The translations under genes and the position numbers were made by a program. Source: Gammaproteobacteria bacterium (lineage in GTDB: Bacteria; Pseudomonadota; Gammaproteobacteria; Steroidobacterales; Rariloculaceae). Taken from it: a DNA stretch of 34,856 nt. The stretch covers positions 1 through 34,856 of the forward strand of contig JAJEFE010000160.1 in the NCBI GenBank assembly GCA_022820625.1, read 5' to 3'. Positions 25,732 to 32,626 of this stretch are shown one piece after another. The notes under the pieces are model-generated. The model was not told the DNA's origin. It worked only from the letters and a program-made list of their open reading frames with translations, and made no database searches. Position 1 is the first letter of the stretch, and the number at the start of each line of letters is the position of its first letter.

Positions 25732-27579
25732 ATGACAACCATTTCGCCCGTTTTTTCGCGAAGATTCTCTCCCGCATCGGCCGCACTCGTCCTGGCAGCA
25801 TTGCTCGCCGGCAACGCCGCGGCACAGGACGGCGACGCCTGTGCGGACCTGTACCTGGTCAACGGCCGATTTTTCTCAATGGTCGAGCTGCCACAAAGCA
25901 CTGATGGCGTTGCGGAGAGCGACTTCAACAGCATGCGAATCGCCGGCAACGCGATCGCAGAGGTCGGCGACGATCTCGAGCCGCCCGACTGCGCGACAAC
26001 CATCGACCTGGACGGCAGGACGGTCATTCCCGGCATCATCGACACGCACATGCATTTCATCCGCGCCACATTGCGGCCGGGGTACGACACGCGCGAACTG
26101 GAACTGAGCCGCAGTATTCCGGAGGCGCTGGACATGATCGCGGCCAGGAGCGCCGCCATGGCCGAAGCGGGTGTACCCACGGATCAGTGGATCACGTTCA
26201 TCGGCGGCTGGGACCCGATTCAATGGGAAGAGAACCCCGTGGGATCCGGTCCCGGGGGCGGCCCGGCCTATGTCTTTCCGACACTGGAACAGTTGGACGC
26301 GGCGGCCGGCGACTACCCCTTCTACATTCACCTCCGTTCGACCGAAGACGCGTACGCGAATTCGCGGGGCCTGGCCCGGCTGAACGAACTGGCCGTCATC
26401 ACCGAAGGTGAGGGCGATCCGCAGGTCGATCCGGCCACGGGATTCGTGGCCGACTCGACCGCGGCGTTCCGGCTGATCAAGCAGGACAGCAACCCACGGG
26501 AACAGGCGATTCGTGTCATGCGGGGATTCAACGGCGTCGGCCTGACCTCGGTCGTCGACGTCGGCGGCAGTATTCGGGGTATGGGCGCACAGTACTTCGA
26601 CGTTTTCTCCGACTACGAAACGATGAAGACGCTCTATGACGCCGACGAATTGACCATCAGGGTACGCGCGCGTGTGCAGGGCGACCTGATCACGCCCGTG
26701 GAGGATCATGAAGCCCTGGTGCACTCCATCGCGGCCGAGTTCGGCAGCGAAGACGACAGCATGTTCAAGGTCATCGGTCTCGGAGAGGACCTGGGCGACA
26801 TCGCGACCAACGGCTATCAGAACGTGGTCGAGATGGCGATCTCCAACGGTTGGCAGGTCGGCAAGCACGCGGGCGCACTGGCGGACATCGAGACGTACCA
26901 CAACGCTGCCGTGGCAACCGGGAAAGTCACCCGGTTGATCCTGGAACACTCTTCTCCCGGCCCGGCCGAATTCGACAGGATCAGGGAACTCGGATACGAA
27001 GACGTCGTCGGCGCCAACCTTTCTTCGCATGCGTTCTACGGTCGTGGCGCCGCGGGTCGCGCATGCGGCAGCGTCCCGTTCCGGACCATCGTGGAAGAAG
27101 GTTTTCACGCCGGAATCGGTACGGACAGCACCAACGCGCAACCCAGCAATCCCTGGATCAACATCTACGCCATGGTGACCGGAAAGGACGTGAAGGGGTT
27201 CGGACTCAGAGCCGGTGGGGTGACCACTCTGCGCGCAGCCACCGCGGGCGGCATGGGCGGTATGGCCGCCATGGGCGCCGGCGCGGGAGCCGCCATCGAT
27301 CCGGACGCTCCCCTCACCTGCCCGGACGAGCGTATTTCAAGGGCCCAGGCGGTCCAGCTCTACACGAAGGGCAGCGCCTGGCTCGCAGGCTCCGAAGACG
27401 ACTACGGAACGCTGGAAGAAGGCAAGCTGGCCGATGTTGTGGTGCTGAGCGATGATCTGTTCTCGCCGTCCGTCAGCGACGAGGAGATTCAGGGCATAAA
27501 TTCCCTGATGACGATCGTTGACGGCAAGATCGTTTACTTTGACGAGGACTCCGGCTTTTCCGTCGAAGTCGAGGAATAG
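25732..27579 (+). CDS. Exported YtcJ-like metal-dependent amidohydrolase
   Basis: A 615-residue protein with a signal peptide ending near AAA, an N-terminal composite beta domain, then an amidohydrolase barrel. Metal ligands visible are His106 and His108 in IIDTHMHF, a His in VGKHAGA, a His in LILEHSS and an Asp in GIGTDSTN; the C-terminal part has the usual GTLEEGKLADVVVLS strand. The pattern fits the amidohydrolase_3/YtcJ group, which includes formamidases and related C-N hydrolases. A Gly/Met/Ala-rich run (27246-27295) interrupts the region after the Asp. The ATG at 25732 follows AGGAGG. It ends the operon; the reaction is probably hydrolysis of an amide or cyclic C-N bond, substrate unknown. 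Confidence 0.87.
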   Translation: MTTISPVFSRRFSPASAALVLAALLAGNAAAQDGDACADLYLVNGRFFSMVELPQSTDGVAESDFNSMRIAGNAIAEVGDDLEPPDCATTIDLDGRTVIPGIIDTHMHFIRATLRPGYDTRELELSRSIPEALDMIAARSAAMAEAGVPTDQWITFIGGWDPIQWEENPVGSGPGGGPAYVFPTLEQLDAAAGDYPFYIHLRSTEDAYANSRGLARLNELAVITEGEGDPQVDPATGFVADSTAAFRLIKQDSNPREQAIRVMRGFNGVGLTSVVDVGGSIRGMGAQYFDVFSDYETMKTLYDADELTIRVRARVQGDLITPVEDHEALVHSIAAEFGSEDDSMFKVIGLGEDLGDIATNGYQNVVEMAISNGWQVGKHAGALADIETYHNAAVATGKVTRLILEHSSPGPAEFDRIRELGYEDVVGANLSSHAFYGRGAAGRACGSVPFRTIVEEGFHAGIGTDSTNAQPSNPWINIYAMVTGKDVKGFGLRAGGVTTLRAATAGGMGGMAAMGAGAGAAIDPDAPLTCPDERISRAQAVQLYTKGSAWLAGSEDDYGTLEEGKLADVVVLSDDLFSPSVSDEEIQGINSLMTIVDGKIVYFDEDSGFSVEVEE

Positions 27580-27608
27580 GGCGGCTCCTGAACTGCTGTG
27601 CAGAGAAC

Positions 27609-27631
27609 GGTGCGTGGCAGTCACTTGCACC
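27609..27631. terminator. Possible hairpin between convergent genes
   Basis: GGTGC pairs with GCACC around an inner GTG/CAC pair, in the short gap between the amidohydrolase and the convergent DUF1640-like gene. There is no T-run on either side, so termination is only suggested. Confidence 0.25.
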
Positions 27632-27652
27632 CCAGCGCTCAGTATTTGGGGA

Positions 27653-27859
27653 TCAGGCCGACAGAAAACGGATGGCAACGAAAATGATCGCGGCATTCGC
27701 GGCGAGGATATAGAGCGCCACGCGGTACAGGTCCGCTTTCGTCGGAAGGTGCTCCGCGTATAGCTTTACGACGGTGCTCGCCACCGCTTCGGCCTGGGAC
27801 TGCTCGAACCCGGCGACTTGCAGTTCCTTCGCGGCGCTCAACGTGTCGAGTGCGACCAT
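27653..27859 (-). CDS. Minimal DUF1640-like membrane protein (68 aa)
   Basis: The 68-residue product begins MVALDTLSAAKELQVAGF, has EQSQAEAVASTVVKLYAE, then LPTKADLYRVALYILAANAAIIFVAIRFL as a C-terminal membrane helix. This order of a DTL..AK.L...GF..QAEA head, a TKADL segment and a terminal helix matches DUF1640 (CCDC90-type) proteins, but the long coiled coil usually present between them is almost absent. The start is the ATG at 27859; a TTG at 27883 is possible. A degraded copy of its first codons and leader lies at 30121-30170. It is divergent from the VapB-like gene and shares the palindromic region with it. Confidence 0.65.
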   Translation of the reverse strand: MVALDTLSAAKELQVAGFEQSQAEAVASTVVKLYAEHLPTKADLYRVALYILAANAAIIFVAIRFLSA

Positions 27860-27900
27860 GAAACAAGCATACCAGCGCGACAATCCGCATCGAACTGTAG
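27851..27900. repeat. Imperfect direct repeat, left copy
   Basis: This segment covers the first codons and leader of the DUF1640-like gene. It matches 30121-30170 at 35 of 50 positions without gaps, including GCGACCATGAA and CAAGCATA separated by a single mismatch. Together the copies bracket the VapB-like/ATPase/DUF4276 module. Confidence 0.55.
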
Positions 27901-27916
27901 TTTCTCAGCCGAATTG

Positions 27917-27953
27917 CGATATACGCTACAAATGTCATTGTAATCGTATATCG
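27917..27953. promoter_or_regulatory. Palindromic operator candidate
   Basis: A perfect nine-base inverted repeat, CGATATACG and CGTATATCG, encloses an inner TACAA/TTGTA pair. It lies 32 bases before the VapB-like start and about 58 bases before the divergent DUF1640-like start. Operators of VapB antitoxins are often AT-rich inverted repeats of this kind, so autoregulation of the downstream module is plausible. Confidence 0.5.
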
Positions 27954-27984
27954 TTGAACCCTCGTTCACAGGGATGCTTTCGCG

Positions 27985-28200
27985 ATGGGAAGGACCAGTG
28001 TAGACATCGACGATCACTTGAATGAGCAGGCGCGGAACTTGCTCGACGCCACCTCGATCAAGGAGAAAGAAGAACATTCCTTGCTGGAAGTGGTCCGGCG
28101 CGAGGAAATTCGGGTGCTCGCTCAGATGGACGGGTTCGATCTTTCCAACGAACAGGTCATGGCGAAAGCGTGGTGCAGAAGCGAGGTGACCTATGGCTGA
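27985..28200 (+). CDS. VapB-like antitoxin without a VapC toxin
   Basis: The 71-residue product starts GRTSVDIDDHLNEQARNLL, the ribbon-helix-helix type DNA-binding N-terminus of VapB-family antitoxins (RTxVDIDDxL), followed by a charged helix and a C-terminal segment with EEIRVLAQMDGFDL. In ordinary vapBC pairs the next gene encodes a PIN-domain RNase; here the next gene overlaps by eight bases but encodes an AAA ATPase. The palindrome upstream is a likely binding site. It could be a leftover of a TA pair recruited as repressor of the ATPase module, or an unrelated small regulator; the family call rests on sequence pattern only. Confidence 0.7.
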   Translation: MGRTSVDIDDHLNEQARNLLDATSIKEKEEHSLLEVVRREEIRVLAQMDGFDLSNEQVMAKAWCRSEVTYG

Positions 28201-29404
28201 TCCCATCCTCGGGCGACTCATTTTCCAGCGCTTCCGCAGCCTTTCATCGGAACAGGTCACGTTCGACAATCCAACCTTTATCGCGGGCCAGAACGGCTCT
28301 GGAAAAAGCAATTTCGCCGATGCCCTGGCGTTCCTTGCAGAAGCGATGACGTCACCGTTGCAGGCCGTACTGGAGCGACGCGGAGGACTGTCCGCAGTGG
28401 CCCATCGAAGCTCGGCCAGGGGACGTCCGTCGAACCTGGGATTGGCAGTGGAGTTGAAAAACCCCGATGAAAGCACAGTGGCGGCCCGCTATGGATTCGA
28501 ACTGCGCGCCCGGAAAGGCTACGGCTTCCAGGTTGCTCGCGAGAAATGCACAGTGTGGAAGCCGGATGGGTCGCGAGAGTGGTTCTACAGATCTCCCAGG
28601 TACTACCACGGGTGGGACAGCAGCGCGACTTCACTGAAACCAGCCCTGGAAAGGAACGCGCTAGCGCTTCCCCTGGTCGGCGGCGATGCCCGATTTCAGG
28701 CGATAGTCCGATTCCTGTCAGGCATGTGGACGTACCGAATCGAACCGACAACCCTGCGAGCTATGCAAGATCCCGACGGAGGCGTGCGCCTGCATTCCGA
28801 CGGTAGCAATGCAGCCAGTGTGCTACGTGAAATCCAACGGCAATCGAAGGGCGATTGGGAGCGAATCCGCGAGTTGCTTGACCGTGTTGTCCCGGGAACG
28901 CTTGGGGTCCGGCCAATAAAACACGGCAACAAGCTCACCCTGGAATTTACTCAGGATTGGGGTAAGTCCGAGCCGGTCAAGTTCGAAGCCTTCAGCATGT
29001 CGGACGGCACGTTGCGCGTGCTCGGGCTACTCACTGCGATCTTTCAACGGCCCGCTCCCTCGCTTCTCGTGATCGAGGAACCGGAAGCTACGATGCATCC
29101 GGGCGCACTGGGTTCGATCCTGGATGTATTGCGGCATGCGGCGCGCTTCATGCAAGTCGTGGTGACGACGCACAGCCCGGAGATCCTGGATGCCAAATGG
29201 ATCGAGGACCGGCACCTGCGAATCGTCAGTTGGAACAAGGGCGCGACGCGAATCAATCCCGTCTCGGATGCGGCGCGAACAGCCCTGAGCGAGCACCTGA
29301 TGGGCGCCGGCGAGTTGCTGCGCTCGAACGCTCTGACGCCCGATGAGCCGCCCGACACAGCCTTACCCCAGTACAAGTTGTTTGAGGGGCACAATCCGGC
29401 GTAA
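28193..29404 (+). CDS. AAA family ATPase, RecF/OLD-like (AAA_21 type)
   Basis: A 403-residue SMC/RecF-like ATPase. It begins with the typical strand (LIFQRFRSL), Walker A GQNGSGKS at residues 32-39, has an insert of mixed fold, the ABC-like signature FSMSDGTLRVLGLL, Walker B LLVIEEPEATMHPGAL and the switch VVTTHSPEILD. All ATPase residues appear intact. Proteins of this kind are commonly paired with DUF4276 (Toprim-like) partners and are suspected of phage or plasmid defence by analogy with OLD and Gabija systems. Here the partner gene directly downstream is broken, and a VapB-like gene precedes it with overlap. Confidence 0.88.
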   Translation: MADPILGRLIFQRFRSLSSEQVTFDNPTFIAGQNGSGKSNFADALAFLAEAMTSPLQAVLERRGGLSAVAHRSSARGRPSNLGLAVELKNPDESTVAARYGFELRARKGYGFQVAREKCTVWKPDGSREWFYRSPRYYHGWDSSATSLKPALERNALALPLVGGDARFQAIVRFLSGMWTYRIEPTTLRAMQDPDGGVRLHSDGSNAASVLREIQRQSKGDWERIRELLDRVVPGTLGVRPIKHGNKLTLEFTQDWGKSEPVKFEAFSMSDGTLRVLGLLTAIFQRPAPSLLVIEEPEATMHPGALGSILDVLRHAARFMQVVVTTHSPEILDAKWIEDRHLRIVSWNKGATRINPVSDAARTALSEHLMGAGELLRSNALTPDEPPDTALPQYKLFEGHNPA

Positions 29405-29406
29405 AA

Positions 29407-30030
29407 ATCCAGCCGATCGTCGAAGGCCACGGCGACGTGGCAGCGTTCCCTGTGCTGCTGCGTCGCCTCCGCGACGAAATCCAGGCTTGGGCAGTTGATA
29501 TCGGAAGGCCAATCCGAAGACCCCGCAGCCAGCTTGTGCGCGAGACCGATGTTCAACAAGCGGTGCGGCTGGCGCTTGTGCAAGCGGATTGTCGGGCGAT
29601 ACTCATTTTGTTCGACGGAAACTCGGACTGTCCCGCTGAGCTTGGACCGACTGTTCAGGCTTGGGCACAGGCCGCAGCCGGCGGCATACCCTGCGCGGTC
29701 GTGATCGCTCACAAGGAATAGGAGGCCTGGTTCCTGGCCGCGATCGAGTCGCTGCGAGGGAATCGCGGATTGAGAGGCGACGCTGAGTCAGTCATAGACC
29801 CGGAACGTCCCCGCGGAGCAAAGGAGCAACTGGAAGCGCGAATGCATGCGGGGACAAGCTACATGGAGACGACCGACCAAGCTGCCCTTAGCGCTCTCTT
29901 CTCAATGCCCGATGCTTATCGCCGGTCCAGGTCGTTTCGAAAGCTTGCTCGTTCATTCGGTCTTTTGGTGAGTGCTATGGGGCAAGACATACAAGTATGG
30001 CCTCCTGCCGAGTGGACCGCGGACGCCTGA
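29407..30030 (+). pseudogene. Broken DUF4276 (Toprim-like) gene
   Basis: The frame reads IQPIVEGHGDVAAFPVLLRR, then ILILFDGNSDCPAELGP, IAHKE, a TAG at 29719-29721, then EAWFLAAIESLRG and on to a TGA at 30028-30030. This is a DUF4276 protein, a Toprim-like family, in one frame throughout. The stop falls where a Tyr is expected (KEYEAWFLA), a single-base change from TAC or TAT. No ATG, GTG or TTG lies in frame between the TGA at 29383 and the VEG motif, so the start is lost too. In addition the acidic cluster reads FDGNSD rather than the usual run of Asp. The intact ATPase upstream is probably without its partner. Confidence 0.75.
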
Positions 30031-30120
30031 ACAGCGTCGGACCCGGGACGAAGCAGTCAGGCTGTACAGGACGAACAGAGTTCATCTTGAGGTTCCGTGG
30101 TAGCCCTCAGGTGTATCGCA

Positions 30121-30170
30121 CGCGACCATGAAGCAAGCATAACGGTCCAAATGGTCGCATCGAAGCGTAC
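30121..30170. repeat. Imperfect direct repeat, right copy
   Basis: This is the second copy of the 27851-27900 repeat. On the minus strand it reads MVACDTPEG, a decayed form of the MVALDTLSA start of the DUF1640-like gene. The surrounding 30031-30308 holds no gene I can support; a perfect ten-base palindrome CGCTATAGCG at 30220-30229 lies before the adaptor gene and could overlap its promoter. Confidence 0.5.
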
Positions 30171-30308
30171 CCTGACCGGATTTTGGGAGCGTCCGAAGTT
30201 CGCCGAAAACCGATTCATTCGCTATAGCGTGGTAGAGTTCAATCGCCCAAAAAACTTTACCGATCTGAGAGTCCGACGGCTCACATTGGCAACGGGCACG
30301 GCAACACC

Positions 30309-31436
30309 ATGAAACGACTCGGAATCATCATCGCGCTGGCCGCCGTTGCGGTCGCTGCGGTCTGGTACCTGAACCGCCCGGAAACCATCGAAGTCACCCT
30401 GGTCACAGTGGAACGCGGGCCGGTTTCGGCGACTGTCAGCAACACCCGTGCAGGCACCGTGGACGCGTGCCGGCGTGCGGGACTTTCGCCGGCCTCGGGC
30501 GGTCAGATCGTCTCGCTTCCAGTGGCGGAAGGGGACTTCGTCGAGCAGGATCAACTGCTGCTGGAGCTGTGGAACGATGACCTGCGCGCGCAACTGGAAC
30601 TGACCAGGCGGGAGTCGACCGCCGCCGAGTCGCGGGCCGCGGAAGCCTGCGTCACGGCTGACTTTGCCCGGCGGGAGGCCAACCGGCTCACCCGGCTGCT
30701 CGAGGACGGGCTCGCATCCGAGGACGATACGGACCGCGCCGTAGGCATGGCCGAGTCCACGGCAGCCGCCTGCCAGGCCGCCCGTGACAGCGCACGTGTC
30801 GCCGCCGCCAACATCGAAGTGACCGAAGCCGCCCTGCAGCGCACGCAGCTTTTTGCGCCCTTCGCCGGAACCATCGGCGAGATCAACGGCGAACTGGGTG
30901 AATTCGTGACGCCCTCGCCCGTCGGAATTCCCACGCCGCCGACTGTGGACCTGATCGACTCCCGTTGCCTCTATATCAGTGCGCCTATCGACGAGGTGGA
31001 TGCGCCCGACGTGCGTCAGGGGCTTCCCGCGCGAATCAGCCTGGACGCCTTCGGCGATCGCACCTTTTCGGGCCATGTCCGCCGCGTCGCACCCTACGTG
31101 CTGGACGTGGAAAGGCAGGCGCGCACGGTGGAGATCGAAGCCGAGATCGACGATCCGGACAAGGGGGCCCTCCTCCCCGGCTACAGTGCGGACGTGGAAG
31201 TGATCCTCGCCAGCGAGGAGGATGTCCTGCGCATCCCCACATCGCTCATCGTCGATGACAGCCAGGTCTACGTCTATGACGAGGGCCTCGGACAGATCGA
31301 ACTGCGCGAAATCGAAGTCGGGATCTCCAATTGGGAGTTCACGGCGGTATCCGGTGGACTGCGGGCCGGCGACCGGGTGGTCAGTTCGATCGACCGGGAC
31401 GGCGTCGAGGACGGAGCCCGGGTCAGTCCCGAGTAA
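30309..31436 (+). CDS. HlyD/RND-type membrane fusion protein
   Basis: A 375-residue periplasmic adaptor of the MacA/HlyD type. It has an N-terminal anchor helix (residues 4-20), a lipoyl-like half motif (SPASGGQIVSLPVAEGDFVEQDQLLLEL), a long alpha-hairpin with heptad-like Ala/Arg/Glu-rich repeats, the second lipoyl half (TQLFAPFAGTIGEI) and beta-barrel/membrane-proximal parts ending near RAGDRVVSSID. Such proteins join an inner-membrane pump (ABC or RND) to an outer-membrane channel. No pump or TolC-like gene is next to it; the following gene is convergent and overlaps its last 14 bases. Its partners must be elsewhere. Confidence 0.9.
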   Translation: MKRLGIIIALAAVAVAAVWYLNRPETIEVTLVTVERGPVSATVSNTRAGTVDACRRAGLSPASGGQIVSLPVAEGDFVEQDQLLLELWNDDLRAQLELTRRESTAAESRAAEACVTADFARREANRLTRLLEDGLASEDDTDRAVGMAESTAAACQAARDSARVAAANIEVTEAALQRTQLFAPFAGTIGEINGELGEFVTPSPVGIPTPPTVDLIDSRCLYISAPIDEVDAPDVRQGLPARISLDAFGDRTFSGHVRRVAPYVLDVERQARTVEIEAEIDDPDKGALLPGYSADVEVILASEEDVLRIPTSLIVDDSQVYVYDEGLGQIELREIEVGISNWEFTAVSGGLRAGDRVVSSIDRDGVEDGARVSPE

Positions 31437-32505
31437 CGGCTTCGAGGCTCTGCGCTTCGCCGCATTCGTAGGGGCTGACAACGATTTCCGGCCGCCAGAT
31501 CCAGAATCGTTCCACTTCGAACGGCTCCGTTGCCGTCCCTCGGTCCGTGATCGCCAGCCGGTAGTCGAGCCGGCTCCCATCCGCGCTCGCCGTAAATCTT
31601 TCAACCAGTTGAATCGCAGCGCTGAAGGGCGTACCCAGGAAATCAAGCACGCTGGCTTGAAGGTTCGACGTTGCAACGACCAGGGTGTCTCCTTCCCAGT
31701 AGCCGGTGGAATAGCCCAGCAGCGTGCGGTCTTCGGGTTTCGGGCCGGAACCGGGGTCCGCATTCATGTATATCAGGCGCTCGTTGTCGTCTTCCTCGAA
31801 TCGCAGCAGGATATCCCCACCCTGCCGCAGGAATTCCATCGGCAAGGGGTTGTACATGATGTTCGGCATGTTCCATGCGGTGCACTCCAGCAGGCTGCTG
31901 TCGCCGGCGTCCCACGCCGCTCGCCTTGCCTCGGCCTCCTCCGTCAGCGGGTAGTCGCCGTGAAACATCCTCACACCGGAGTGCGGAATCTCCTCAAGAT
32001 CTGTGCTCCAGACTCGAAAGATCCCTTCGGCGTCCAGGCGGGCCCTTTGCTCGACCTCCTCGTCATAGACCGACTCGAGCAGCTCCCCCGCCTCCGGTTG
32101 TGTGAAATAGGGGCTGGACCGCGTGGTGAGCAGGACCTCTCTTCCATCGGCCAGCAACATGTTCCTGGCGAATACCTCCGGCAGTTCCCGCAACGATCTG
32201 TCTCCCCGGACCCTGACTCTGTCTCCTGCATGGAGGAACTCGCGATCGAGGCCCCGGGCCCGGAGGATCCCCAGTGCGCCCGTTTCCACACGCCATGACG
32301 TCACCTCACCCGAAAGTGCCGTAACCTCCACCTGAAACTCCGTGTGCGGATTGCGCCAGAGCGTTGCGGTCACAACGCCCTCGATCTCCACGAACTCGCC
32401 GGGATTGAAGAACCCGGCAACGGAGTGATGCGCCCATGTGGGGCCGGGGGCGCAGACGAGCCACAGGGCCAGTACGATGCCGGGGCGGATGCGGTTCGTT
32501 CTCAT
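31423..32505 (-). CDS. DUF6152 protein fused to tail domain, second paralogue
   Basis: A 360-residue exported protein, the same length as its paralogue at 22162-23244. Signal peptide ending near TWA, mature start HHSVAGFF, DUF6152 domain (VEIEGVVTATLWRNPHTEF, GDRVRVRGDRSL), then the tail domain with LEC, GYSTGYWEGDTLVVATS, VERFTASADGSRLDYRLAI and YEC near the end. The two Cys residues match those of the other tail domains. It is divergent from the sugar dehydrogenase-like gene and convergent with the adaptor gene. No function is known. It lacks the Gly/Met segment. Confidence 0.83.
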   Translation of the reverse strand: MRTNRIRPGIVLALWLVCAPGPTWAHHSVAGFFNPGEFVEIEGVVTATLWRNPHTEFQVEVTALSGEVTSWRVETGALGILRARGLDREFLHAGDRVRVRGDRSLRELPEVFARNMLLADGREVLLTTRSSPYFTQPEAGELLESVYDEEVEQRARLDAEGIFRVWSTDLEEIPHSGVRMFHGDYPLTEEAEARRAAWDAGDSSLLECTAWNMPNIMYNPLPMEFLRQGGDILLRFEEDDNERLIYMNADPGSGPKPEDRTLLGYSTGYWEGDTLVVATSNLQASVLDFLGTPFSAAIQLVERFTASADGSRLDYRLAITDRGTATEPFEVERFWIWRPEIVVSPYECGEAQSLEAVTRD

Positions 32506-32626
32506 GCGTCAACGGTAGCAGATTGGCATGCCCGCAGGATAAGGCACGCTTGAGTCGGGTAGTATTCCACCGAAAGCCGCCTCGAAGCACTGCCACGCCA
32601 TCGGACTGTAATCCGGGAGGTCCGCC

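Noticed and set aside
30097..30312. 71-codon plus-strand frame before the adaptor gene
   Set aside because: It runs through the degraded repeat and promoter region, with no conserved features.
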